A program made the position numbers and the translations under genes. Shown here piece after piece: positions 1-8,184 of a stretch of DNA of 64,000 nt. Every line of letters starts with the position of its first letter. The stretch's first letter is position 1. The stretch is from Devosia sediminis. Lineage in GTDB: Bacteria; Pseudomonadota; Alphaproteobacteria; Rhizobiales; Devosiaceae. The notes under the pieces were generated by a model. It saw only the letters and a program-made list of their open reading frames with translations. It was not told the DNA's origin and ran no database searches. Location: the NCBI RefSeq assembly GCF_016411825.1, contig NZ_JAEKMH010000004.1:186001-250000 (forward strand), in the 5' to 3' direction.

Positions 1-1452
1 CATGCCGTCTGCGGTCGCCGTCAGCCGGTTGATTTGCAGAGTAGTGCTGGCTTGGGAGTCCAGCATGCCGTCCACACCGAACACCGACACCCGAACGTCG
101 TTCGCTCCCGTTCTCGGTAGCGGAACCCCTTTCACGTCGACGGTTGCGGTCAACGGCAGTTTACCGGATGTCCAGCCGTTCGACGCTTCCACCTGAACAT
201 GCAGTCCGGGCGGCGGCGGGGTGTCGCTCTTGATCTTCAAGGTCGTCGCCGCGGCGGCGGTGTTGTCGACATACTCGTAACGCAGCCTCAAGGGCGAAGA
301 CGTGACCTTGCTGGTCCTGCCTGTCCGCGAGGTCGTCGCCCCGTCATCGGACCAGCTCCTGCCGGATGCGAAGATCGCGGCGCCGGTAGCGACAGCGGTC
401 ATGGGATCGATTTTGGTGTCCAGGGAGATCCCGAGCTCGAAAGCTACCTGTTCGCGAACGTACGGCATGCGACTTGGGCCGCCAATCATGACGATGCTGT
501 CCATGTCTCCCGGCGAGTAACCGTTCGAAGACAACAATGTCCGGCATTCCGCTATGGACCGTTCGACGTTTTCGGAGATCAACTCCTCGAGAATCGAACG
601 TGTGACTTCGACATCAAGATAGATGTCGTTACCTGACTGGTCCTTCGTTCCCACCTGGGTCTCGTCAGCCGAAACGAAGTCGGTGTGCTGGGAGGACAGC
701 GCGATCTTGCAAAGCTCAGCACGATAGGAGGCGATTCGTATGAGCCGGGAATAGCGGGGATCGGCTTGGAAGTTTTCCGGCAGGTCGAAGGTCTTGAGGA
801 GCCAAGGCCGTACAAGATTGTTGACGATGGCACGGTCGAAGTCGGCACCGCCAAGCATGTTCACTCCAGCATGGGCCACGATGGTGATGTTTCCGGAAAT
901 ACCCTGGACAATGGCGGCGTCGAAGGTTCCTCCGCCTAGGTCGTAGACGAGGAACTGACCCGATCCGCCGCCGATGCCGGCGTTTGCCGACATGGCAGCC
1001 GCTATCGGCTCCTGCAACAGCGCGACCTTGTCCAGACCGGCCAGCCTCGCCGCGCGCATGGTCGCTTCCGACTGCATCTGGTTGAAGGCGGCAGGAATTG
1101 TGATGACCGTACCTTCGATCTTCAGGTCGGGAAGATCGCGTCTCGCCTGCGCCACTAGGCTCTTGATGACTTCCGCGCTGGCTTCTTCCGGCGTCAACGC
1201 ACGTTCGGTGCCCGGAAATTCGATAACGCTTGCCGTCCCCATGAGGCGCTTGAACTTCTGCTGTACGCTCTGCGGGGAGAAAGCGGATTGGTCATAGGCC
1301 TTTCGGCCGACGAACAAGCCGCCTCGGCGGTCTACCATAATGGCGCTAGGCATGACGTCCATGCCCTCGACCGTCTTGAACAGTTTAAGGGTTTCGCCGT
1401 CGGAACCGACGATGGCCGAGTTTGAGGTGCCGAGATCGATGCCAAGAAACAT
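1..1452 (-). CDS. Hsp70/DnaK-like chaperone ATPase (partial, C-terminus beyond left edge)
   Basis: Probable Hsp70-type ATPase that binds client proteins in an ATP-dependent cycle. The frame is open for 484 codons from ATG 1452 to the window edge. Visible Hsp70 landmarks are the first phosphate loop LGIDLGTSNSAIV at residues 3-15, the second phosphate motif VYDLGGGTFDAA near 169-180 and an adenosine motif MIGGPSRMPYV near 330. The start is preceded by a good AGGAGG ribosome site. After the nucleotide-binding domain a beta-rich substrate-binding-like part begins, with a proline-rich linker. It sits 9 bp after a GrpE-like gene and last (as seen) in a five-gene operon with a J-like membrane protein, so it is probably a dedicated chaperone and not the housekeeping DnaK. 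Family call is secure; the role is inferred. Confidence 0.85.
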   Translation of the reverse strand, partial: MFLGIDLGTSNSAIVGSDGETLKLFKTVEGMDVMPSAIMVDRRGGLFVGRKAYDQSAFSPQSVQQKFKRLMGTASVIEFPGTERALTPEEASAEVIKSLVAQARRDLPDLKIEGTVITIPAAFNQMQSEATMRAARLAGLDKVALLQEPIAAAMSANAGIGGGSGQFLVYDLGGGTFDAAIVQGISGNITIVAHAGVNMLGGADFDRAIVNNLVRPWLLKTFDLPENFQADPRYSRLIRIASYRAELCKIALSSQHTDFVSADETQVGTKDQSGNDIYLDVEVTRSILEELISENVERSIAECRTLLSSNGYSPGDMDSIVMIGGPSRMPYVREQVAFELGISLDTKIDPMTAVATGAAIFASGRSWSDDGATTSRTGRTSKVTSSPLRLRYEYVDNTAAAATTLKIKSDTPPPPGLHVQVEASNGWTSGKLPLTATVDVKGVPLPRTGANDVRVSVFGVDGMLDSQASTTLQINRLTATADGM

Positions 1453-1461
1453 AAGGCCTCC

Positions 1462-1821
1462 TTAAGTTTGTTCCGCCCGCAGGAAGACCCTGCCGGTCTT
1501 GATGACCGTGGTGCCGAGGATGATCGCGGGTTCCAAGGTCTGCTCGACGACCGGATCGCCTCCGGCGAAGTCGTCGGCGTTGACCGCCGCCACCGGAAGG
1601 TTGGTCGAGAATGCGACGCCGTCGAAGGTCTCGACGTGCATCCCGTGTCTTTCGAGAATGGTGACGAGGCGGCGGCTTCCATAACGCGCCTGCGCGACCA
1701 GTCCCGCCTTTTGGTTTTCCGGGGCGGCTTCGACCACCCGCTCATAGTTCCTCAACAGCTTCCAGAACTCGGCGGCCAGCTCTGCCATGTCTACTGTCCT
1801 GTCATCGATCGCTTCGTTCAA
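1462..1821 (-). CDS. GrpE-like nucleotide exchange factor, short form
   Basis: A 119-residue protein that probably serves as nucleotide exchange factor for the Hsp70 encoded just downstream. An N-terminal helix (about residues 8-60) is followed by a small beta domain with the GrpE-like run VEQTLEPAIILGTTVIKTG near residues 91-109; true GrpE has D-x-VvE-x-x-x-PG and ends with the same kind of strand. It is much shorter than normal GrpE (about 190-200 residues), the long coiled-coil dimerisation stalk being largely absent. Its ATG overlaps the stop of the upstream J-like gene by 4 bp (ATGA), so the two are translationally coupled. The gene order J-like, GrpE-like, Hsp70 supports the assignment; similarity by eye is moderate. 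Confidence 0.6.
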   Translation of the reverse strand: MNEAIDDRTVDMAELAAEFWKLLRNYERVVEAAPENQKAGLVAQARYGSRRLVTILERHGMHVETFDGVAFSTNLPVAAVNADDFAGGDPVVEQTLEPAIILGTTVIKTGRVFLRAEQT

Positions 1822-3812
1822 TCACCTGCCCTCCATCCTTGTAGGATCGTTTTTGCGTCCGAGGCGATACGTGGTCGGCTCGTGGCCAACTCCTGCCGAA
1901 CGGCGGTGAGGTCGTCCGGATAATAGCGATACTCGGCGCAGCGAGAATTGTAGTCGCCGACGGCTGCATTGAAGCGGTCGATGACCGAATTGGCTTCGGT
2001 CGCCATCAGTGCGTTGATCGCATCCAGCCTGGCATTCTCGAATTCGCAGTACCGGATATTGCCTCTCGAGAAGGGCACGGTCGAGTAAGGTGTCGGCTTC
2101 AGCTCAGCTTGAGACGATGCCGTGGCAGGAAGAGCCGCCGGCGTGCCGCTGGTCGCTGCGGGCGGCTGGCTGCTGGCGTACGACGGTGAGCGGCTTCGAT
2201 TGTTGTTCTGGCTTGCAACCACGATCACGGCGATGACAATTATGATGGCCCAGAAAATCCACCTGACCATACGCCCGCGCTGGGCCGCATCCAGGTCGGC
2301 AATCGCCTGCCGGTACTGACGTTTCTCGCTTTCCTCGGTCGCTAACCCACTCATGACGAGCAGTTCTTCACGCGCGCGCGCCGTATCCTTCTTTTCGACG
2401 GCGCGGCTCAAGCGAGCCTGTGCCGCGTTCATCCTGAGTACCCGATCATCGGTCTGGATGGCGGCACGCATGTTCTGCGACGCTTGGCCGAAACCGGAAT
2501 GCGTGGTCATGCCGGTGATCAGCGACTGGCTGGCGGCTCCTTCGCCCATCTCATTGTTTATATCGAGAGCCAGGCCGCGCACCAGAAACCAAGGCAGATC
2601 GGATGCCGCCGTACCCTTGGTTTTCTTCACCGCGGCATCGAAGGCTTGGAAGAGCAGCTTCGCGCGACCAATGCCTCCCGCCGTGAAGCCGCTTGCCAAG
2701 TCTCGAACCAAGGGATCCAGATCAGTCTTGATCCCGTCGATGAAGGCGCTGAGCTCGCGCGCCCCCATCTCGTCCACAAGTCCTTGCAGTGCGACGATAT
2801 CTTCTTCGAGCTGCTGCGTGGCCCGAGGGAGCTCCGCGAAGACTTCCGAGCAAACCTTGCTCAACTTCAACGCAACGTCAGGCGCGTTTCCGTCGTTCGC
2901 GATCCTGATCATTAAACTTCGGAGATGTTGGAACAGCTCTCTCGCCTGGGGGTCGTCGCGGCCTTTTCTCTGCGCGAGCAGCTGCGCCGGCTGGCTTAGA
3001 TCGTCCCACTGCCGAAGGGGCGCCTCGATCCGCTCGACGGCGAGACCGTCCACGACTGGTCTGGCCATCACGTTTTCCAGAATGGCATCGATGTCGCGTC
3101 GCAGATCGCCTATCGGTCCTGCGGCGAAGTCGAGATACCAATTTACCAGGGACGTGAATGCGGCCATCTGATCATCCGTGGCCGAGGGCAATCCGTCCTG
3201 AAGGCATCGACGCAAGTCTGCCGACGCCGACGCCACGTCGCGGTAAGCCGAAAACAACCTGCGGACATTGTCGCGAGTGAATCCATCGTAGGCTTCTCCC
3301 ACGGCATCCATGGTTGGGACCGGCAAGCCCACCGCCTCGAAAGCAAGATCGACTTCGGTTTGCACCTTCGACTTGTCGATAGCCGCCTGGGTCAGCGCGA
3401 AATACCTCAGCACTCCCGCGCTGGGCCGCAATTGGGCGACATTGGAAAGGAAACCCGCACGGGCGACTTCCGGCAGATCCTTGGCCAAGGCGATAAGATC
3501 CGAAGGCGCTACGCCGTCTCGCAGGGCCGAAAGGACAAGGTCGCGCTGCTGTGGCGAGGCGTCAAGCAGGCAGTCGATCGTCGCCGCTAGTCGGGGCTTC
3601 GGCGCAAGAAGCTGGCGGCGGGCTTCACGAAGAGTCGCGTCATCGGCCCAGCCGTCGCTCATTGCGTCATCGAAGGCCGCCGCTACGTCTTCCTTCGAGG
3701 CCGTAATCGGAATCCGCAAGACCGCAAACGGATTGCAGAGCAGGTCGAACCGCTCTTGAGACCCGATACCCCCCCGGATCGCCCCCTGATCCATTACAAA
3801 CCTATTCCCCAT
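1818..3812 (-). CDS. J-domain-like membrane protein without HPD motif
   Basis: A 664-residue protein of unknown function. Residues about 25-80 (NPFAVLRIPITASKEDV, then LREARRQLLAPKPRLAATID) read like the opening helices of a J-domain-type fold, but the HPD tripeptide that stimulates Hsp70 ATPase is absent. The central 400 residues look all-helical. A single strong transmembrane segment (MVRWIFWAIIIVIAVIVVA, about 515-533) is followed by a Ser/Pro/Ala-rich linker and a roughly 90-residue C-terminal domain with two cysteines, presumably on the other side of the membrane. The GrpE-like gene starts inside its stop codon. I infer it recruits the operon's Hsp70 to the membrane; the J-like call is tentative. 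Confidence 0.6.
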   Translation of the reverse strand: MGNRFVMDQGAIRGGIGSQERFDLLCNPFAVLRIPITASKEDVAAAFDDAMSDGWADDATLREARRQLLAPKPRLAATIDCLLDASPQQRDLVLSALRDGVAPSDLIALAKDLPEVARAGFLSNVAQLRPSAGVLRYFALTQAAIDKSKVQTEVDLAFEAVGLPVPTMDAVGEAYDGFTRDNVRRLFSAYRDVASASADLRRCLQDGLPSATDDQMAAFTSLVNWYLDFAAGPIGDLRRDIDAILENVMARPVVDGLAVERIEAPLRQWDDLSQPAQLLAQRKGRDDPQARELFQHLRSLMIRIANDGNAPDVALKLSKVCSEVFAELPRATQQLEEDIVALQGLVDEMGARELSAFIDGIKTDLDPLVRDLASGFTAGGIGRAKLLFQAFDAAVKKTKGTAASDLPWFLVRGLALDINNEMGEGAASQSLITGMTTHSGFGQASQNMRAAIQTDDRVLRMNAAQARLSRAVEKKDTARAREELLVMSGLATEESEKRQYRQAIADLDAAQRGRMVRWIFWAIIIVIAVIVVASQNNNRSRSPSYASSQPPAATSGTPAALPATASSQAELKPTPYSTVPFSRGNIRYCEFENARLDAINALMATEANSVIDRFNAAVGDYNSRCAEYRYYPDDLTAVRQELATSRPRIASDAKTILQGWRAGD

Positions 3813-3934
3813 TCTTCCGGATACGGAAGTGCTACCTTAACCCCTGTAGTACGTCATTATTTCAGACTGACGCAGTACAAGGCAAGTTCGGCCATCGAGC
3901 GTCCAACTCTTGGCACCTACATCGACGAAGAACC

Positions 3935-5368
3935 TCAAGTTCTTCGGGGGAGCCCGTTTCGACTTCTGCTGCCTATCCTCAGCTCTGCACGAAAGGCTTC
4001 GATGACAGCGCGCGATCCTAGGGCGCCCGCGATCCTCAAGGCGTTCAATCCGCTTTCGAGCAGGCGCTCGTCGCGACGATTCTCCACGAATGGCGACAGC
4101 ACCTCTTCGAGGTCAAGATCGACTACGGAAGCGAACATGGCCGCCAATTCGACGACATCTCGAAATCCCGTCTGCTTGCGTATCGAGGGCGAACGGAGAA
4201 GCTCGGGTCTGAAGCCCCACTGGATATATTCGTCGAACATCGACCAGCGCCAATCGATGTCGCTTCGTTTCAGGTAAACGGTAAGGATCAACGTCGCCCA
4301 GATATCCCCTCCCACACGGATCGGCGTCTCGTCGCCGGTAAAGGTCTTCATCAGCCGGAAAGCTTCGCGCGGTTTCAGCGCGGCCACGGCGGCGTCGAGC
4401 ATCTTTATCAGCGGTCGCTCCATGCCGCCGCCCTCCAGCATCGCAAGAGCCTCTTCGGCACTCTCCACCTTCCCGGCCAATATGACCTGGACGTCGGGCA
4501 TTTCGGCAAGTCCCTCCGTCGTATGGTGGGCCAAGGCGGACTTCACCATCGCCGCGGAGGGAAGGGCGCGAAGCGCGACCAACCGTCGGCGCTTCCCTTC
4601 GCTGAAGACGCCGGCCAATTCGTGCAGATGCTCGTAATCCGACGGCGACCGGACGTGCCTGCCCAAGAGCTTCAGGTGCGGTTCGGAACATAGCCGGGCG
4701 AACCGCTTATAGACGAAGTTGGCGGTGCCGAAATCGCCCGCGACCTTCAGGAGCGCCTCGACCTGTGCGGGGCCGGCCGGAACATATCCGAGAAAATCCA
4801 CGGCTTCGTCCAGAAAGGACGGTCCGGCCTTCCCCGCGATCATCTTCTTTACGATGGGGAACGTCGAGGGGCCGGCCCAGTGAAGCCTGAAGTAGGTTCG
4901 GATGGCCTTGAGCGCGTCGTCCTCGTCGGGCGCCAGTCCCACGAGCTCGGCGAGCAGCGCCACGTTGGATCGATCGAGCTTGTCGATCCGCTCCAGCAGC
5001 TCCGCCGCCGCATCGAACGGGAGGTTGCGGATCATCTTCAGCAGACCTGCGTCGGAGAGCCATGCAAGTTCGTCTACCGCCGTGCGCCTTCGATTGGTCG
5101 ACCGAAATTTCCTGGCGATCAAGGCGTCCGTCGTTATGGCGCCGACAAGGCTGGACCGGTCGAGCTTGGCCTTGCGAAGATCCGCGCCGGTGAAATCGAA
5201 ACCGCGAAGGTCCTGCCCTCGGAGATCGACGCCTGAAAGATCCGAGTGTCTGAATGCCGTCGCGCGGTCGAGACCCGCGATCCGGACCAGCTCCACAAAC
5301 CCCGCACCGCTCGCCCGACGGACTGCTAGAATCTTGCCCGCCAAGCCCGACCGGTCAGTCGTCGCCAC
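3935..5368 (-). CDS. Pentapeptide-repeat protein with helical C-terminal region
   Basis: A 477-residue protein. Residues about 38-70 carry a short run of pentapeptide repeats (LSGVDLRGQDLRGFDF and following, pattern A/S-D/x-L/F-x-x) of the kind that fold as a right-handed quadrilateral beta helix. The remaining 400 residues are rich in Leu/Ala helices and may form a helical-repeat solenoid; I see no catalytic motif. GTG start with GAGGTC upstream; it overlaps the end of the preceding gene by 14 bp. About 120 bp separate it from the next operon member. Pentapeptide modules occur as short adaptors or DNA mimics in many stress and defence proteins; its role here with an Hsp70 partner is unknown. 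Confidence 0.65.
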   Translation of the reverse strand: MATTDRSGLAGKILAVRRASGAGFVELVRIAGLDRATAFRHSDLSGVDLRGQDLRGFDFTGADLRKAKLDRSSLVGAITTDALIARKFRSTNRRRTAVDELAWLSDAGLLKMIRNLPFDAAAELLERIDKLDRSNVALLAELVGLAPDEDDALKAIRTYFRLHWAGPSTFPIVKKMIAGKAGPSFLDEAVDFLGYVPAGPAQVEALLKVAGDFGTANFVYKRFARLCSEPHLKLLGRHVRSPSDYEHLHELAGVFSEGKRRRLVALRALPSAAMVKSALAHHTTEGLAEMPDVQVILAGKVESAEEALAMLEGGGMERPLIKMLDAAVAALKPREAFRLMKTFTGDETPIRVGGDIWATLILTVYLKRSDIDWRWSMFDEYIQWGFRPELLRSPSIRKQTGFRDVVELAAMFASVVDLDLEEVLSPFVENRRDERLLESGLNALRIAGALGSRAVIEAFRAELRIGSRSRNGLPRRT

Positions 5369-6284
5369 GTTTGACCTCGAGGTTCTGCAGCGCCAGCGTC
5401 AGCCATCCGCCCCGGTCCTCCACGCCTGCCATGCTGCGCTGGAAGAGGGCGCGGATCACCGCTTCCTGGTCGGCCGAAAGGTCGTCGCCTCCCTCAAGCA
5501 CGCGCACGTCGCCATCAGTTATCCTGGCGGAAAGCTTGACGACCATCGCGTCGCCGACGTCGAGGCGTGAGAGCGTGCCGAGTGCACGATCGGTCGTGGC
5601 ATACTCGCCCTTGAGGACATCGTCGTCCCGCTCGAGATGCCATTGCGGGTTCATGCTTCCGCCAACCGCGGTGAGGATGGCGTCCTTGAGCCGGTGGGGA
5701 TTTCGATGTCCGAGCCTGTCCGCCACCTCGACGCGCTTGCCGGCAGGGAGCGTCATCTCGACGTGGACGCGGCGGAAACCGAACCGGACACCGCCTTCGT
5801 CGCTGGTCTCCAGATTGATCGTCATCAGCAGCTCGGCCGGCTCGCCCTCCTGGGAATGCTGTCCCGAGGCGTCTACCTGGAAGCTGGCAAGGCGGGTGTC
5901 GAGATGGCGCAACCCGGCCGTACCCAGATGGACATGGGTCCCGCCCAGGTCGTGGAGACGATGCATCATGGACCGGAACGCCGTCACGGTGTCGCGCCCG
6001 GGATACGTCTTGTCCGCCAGGGACCGAAGACCAATGGAAATGTTGGCGTCGTGCCAGCGGTGGTCGCCATGGTCGAAGCCGGCGAAGCGCGATAGCTTCA
6101 TCGCGGTGACGTCGGTCAGGGAGCTTTTCGAACGCGAGGACTTCAAGGTCTGCAGGTTGATGTCCGCCGCTTCGGCAAGGCCGCGCAGGTTGGGTGTCCG
6201 GAGCTTTCCGGCCCTGTGCATGCAGGTCCAGATGACCTCCAGCTTCGGGCCCAAGGCATGGATGATCGTTCCTGCAGCAGGCAT
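5355..6284 (-). CDS. Hypothetical protein with HTH-like N-terminus, first gene of Hsp70 operon
   Basis: A 309-residue protein not recognised as a known family. The N-terminal 70 residues contain a helix-turn-helix-like stretch (NLRGLAEAADINLQTL, then MKLSRFAGFD) that resembles XRE-type DNA-binding folds. The middle and C-terminal part alternates charged strands (VEMTLPAGKRVEVADRLG, LSRLDVGDAMVVKLSARI), suggesting a beta-sandwich domain. ATG start behind AAGGAG with good spacing. As promoter-proximal gene of the operon with the pentapeptide, J-like, GrpE-like and Hsp70 genes it could be the regulator or a sensor; that is inference from position and the HTH-like segment. Confidence 0.6.
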   Translation of the reverse strand: MPAAGTIIHALGPKLEVIWTCMHRAGKLRTPNLRGLAEAADINLQTLKSSRSKSSLTDVTAMKLSRFAGFDHGDHRWHDANISIGLRSLADKTYPGRDTVTAFRSMMHRLHDLGGTHVHLGTAGLRHLDTRLASFQVDASGQHSQEGEPAELLMTINLETSDEGGVRFGFRRVHVEMTLPAGKRVEVADRLGHRNPHRLKDAILTAVGGSMNPQWHLERDDDVLKGEYATTDRALGTLSRLDVGDAMVVKLSARITDGDVRVLEGGDDLSADQEAVIRALFQRSMAGVEDRGGWLTLALQNLEVKRGDD

Positions 6285-6488
6285 GTCGGTGCTCCTTCCG
6301 CCTCACCATAGCCCGCCCCGAGGCGGGCGGACACACCCGCGTTTCACCTCGTTTCATCCTAGCCGCAAACCGTTCCGGCCGACGCGATCGGCCAGGCTGA
6401 CATGCAGTTCACGTTCGGGTCACAGCCGGGCGGTGCGCCTCGTGCCCTTTCCATCCATGCTCGTGAAATGGACGGAAAGGTTTCAAAG

Positions 6489-6560
6489 ATGGATTGGTTG
6501 GAGTTTTTTATCGCCTTGGCCGCGGCGCTGGTCGCCCTGAAAAAGGCGTTGGGCGGATGA
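6489..6560 (+). CDS. Candidate 23-residue membrane peptide
   Basis: A very short frame encoding a peptide with acidic start (MDWLEF), one hydrophobic helix (FFIALAAALVALKKAL) and a Lys-Lys pair near the C-terminus, the shape of small membrane peptides and some type I toxins. GGAAAGG lies about 9 nt upstream of the ATG. An imperfect GC-rich hairpin with a TTCG loop follows at about 6562-6592. It lies alone on the plus strand between two minus-strand units. No homologue is recognised; it could be chance coding. Confidence 0.35.
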   Translation: MDWLEFFIALAAALVALKKALGG

Positions 6561-6600
6561 GGGCGAGCGCTCCTTCGGGAAGCACCCGCCCCCGCCGGAT

Positions 6601-7461
6601 CTACTTCCGATAGAAGCTGTACGAGAGGGTGATCTCGCGCAACGTGTCGAGTTCCCGGTTGTCGGCGAAGTCGGGGTCCACGAAGAACACGATCGGCATC
6701 TTCAGGGTCTCGCCGGGCTGCAGCGTCTGCTCGGTGAAGCAGAAGCATTCGATCTTGTTGAAGTAGATACCGGCCTTGTCCGGCGCGATGTTGAAGACCG
6801 CCATCCCCGTCACCGGCTCATCGCTCGTATTGGTGGCGACGTAATCGATCTGCTCGACGGTTCCGATGTCCCGGGTTACCGAAGCCGCAGGCACGATATG
6901 CCAAGGCAGGTCCGGGTCGACGTTGGAATCGAACCTGACGGTGATGGGGCGATCGACTATCCCTTTGAGGTTGCCGTCGGATCGTGCGGGAGTGCCGCCG
7001 TAGCCTGTTATCGAACAGAACATGCCGTATAGCGGCACGGCGGCGAACGCCATCCCCACCATGCCCACGGCCAGGAAGGACAGGCTTCGGAAAAGCCTTC
7101 GGTTGCGGAACTCGACCGTCGATCGGTCCGGGCCGTCGCCGCCTGACCTCAGCCCGAACATGGTCCAGGCCGTCTGTCGCCATAGTACAACGACGGCGTC
7201 GCGGGCGAGGGCGAAGGCATCGGTGGCGAGATGGTGCAAGTGGCGGGCGCCTCCGCGCTCGTTCCTGAACAAGCGCCTCGGATTGCCGGTCCCGGCGTCC
7301 GCCCTCGCGCCGCCGACGAGTATAAGGTAGCCCGCGGCGGCGCCGGCCGACAAACCCGGCCACTGCGCCAGGAGGAAGCCCAACATGCCGGCCATGATGG
7401 GAGTGAGAAGTGTCAGGCACGCGGCAGCGATATCGGATCTGGTAGGTGTCGTTTCGCTCAT
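6601..7461 (-). CDS. Cox11/CtaG-type cytochrome oxidase copper chaperone with N-terminal extension
   Basis: Cox11 (CtaG) inserts copper into the CuB centre of haem-copper cytochrome oxidase and is a membrane-anchored periplasmic protein. The last ~185 residues fit Cox11 closely: a membrane anchor (LSFLAVGMVGMAFAAVPLYG), then MFCSITGYGGT, and the copper-binding ECFCF motif within FNKIECFCFTEQ followed by MPIVFFVDP. From ATG 7461 (MSETTPTRSD) the protein is 286 residues, about 100 longer than usual, with one or two extra hydrophobic segments. A Cox11-sized protein would start at ATG 7161. A TTG at 7563 overlapping the upstream stop (TTGA) is a further option. No other cox genes are nearby; its neighbour is a His/Cys-rich secreted protein, consistent with copper handling. 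Confidence 0.75.
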   Translation of the reverse strand: MSETTPTRSDIAAACLTLLTPIMAGMLGFLLAQWPGLSAGAAAGYLILVGGARADAGTGNPRRLFRNERGGARHLHHLATDAFALARDAVVVLWRQTAWTMFGLRSGGDGPDRSTVEFRNRRLFRSLSFLAVGMVGMAFAAVPLYGMFCSITGYGGTPARSDGNLKGIVDRPITVRFDSNVDPDLPWHIVPAASVTRDIGTVEQIDYVATNTSDEPVTGMAVFNIAPDKAGIYFNKIECFCFTEQTLQPGETLKMPIVFFVDPDFADNRELDTLREITLSYSFYRK

Positions 7462-7559
7462 CTGGATCGTTCCGAACGGCATCGGGCGCCGCGCCTCCCG
7501 GCATCGGTCGCCTCTGATTTCTTTTGGGTGGGGAAGATGCGCGACGGAAGCCGCGCCGA

Positions 7560-7904
7560 TCAAACAGCGGCAGGCGGTGCGCGCGGGCCCTGAGGCGAAC
7601 GGCGGGAGGACGAGGGCGCGGTCGCGGTGAAGGCTTCCTCTACTGCTGCAGCGGTTGGCATGCGCGAGCGGACAGCCGCGGGCTCAGGACACGACAGCGC
7701 TACGGGCGAGGAAGGACACCCGTGGCACGGAGACAGGTCGTGATCATGCTCCGGGTCGAGGTCGCCGCAGAAACTCGACGATCCGCTCGGGAGGTCGTAG
7801 CCATACGCGGCAGACGGCTGGATGGCGAGAATGGAAACGAGGATGAGTGCCAGCACCGACATGGCGCCGACGATCTCTTTTCCCAAAGCCCTTGCCAGAT
7901 CCAT
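7560..7904 (-). CDS. Small secreted His/Cys-rich protein, DUF2946-like
   Basis: A 114-residue protein with an N-terminal hydrophobic export segment (VGAMSVLALILVSILAIQ) followed by a short metal-binding-looking stretch, FCGDLDPEHDHDLSPCHGC, and a low-complexity Pro/Ser/Arg tail. The layout matches small DUF2946-like proteins often found near copper genes, which fits the adjoining Cox11-like gene. GAGGTAGCG precedes the ATG. The tail lacks the usual conserved end of the family, so the family assignment is provisional. Confidence 0.5.
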   Translation of the reverse strand: MDLARALGKEIVGAMSVLALILVSILAIQPSAAYGYDLPSGSSSFCGDLDPEHDHDLSPCHGCPSSPVALSCPEPAAVRSRMPTAAAVEEAFTATAPSSSRRSPQGPRAPPAAV

Positions 7905-8184
7905 CGCTACCTCGCGGACGAAGCCTAGGCCGGTCGCGGCCGCATGACAATCCGAGACGGAACGTAGACCTGCGGCACTTAGGCGCTCGGAATGTTTCGG
8001 TGGAGTGCCGGTTGGCGGACAGACCAGGCCGATAACACTGGAAGACTGTCAAACGGGGATAGGCCGCCATCCTCAATCTTGGGAGGGCGAGCTATGGAGT
8101 TTATGCGGGCGAGGTTCATGCTAATCTGGCACTGGGGTTGGGAAATCGCGCCTTGCGCGATGCAATGGAAGCGGGGGGCGTTCT

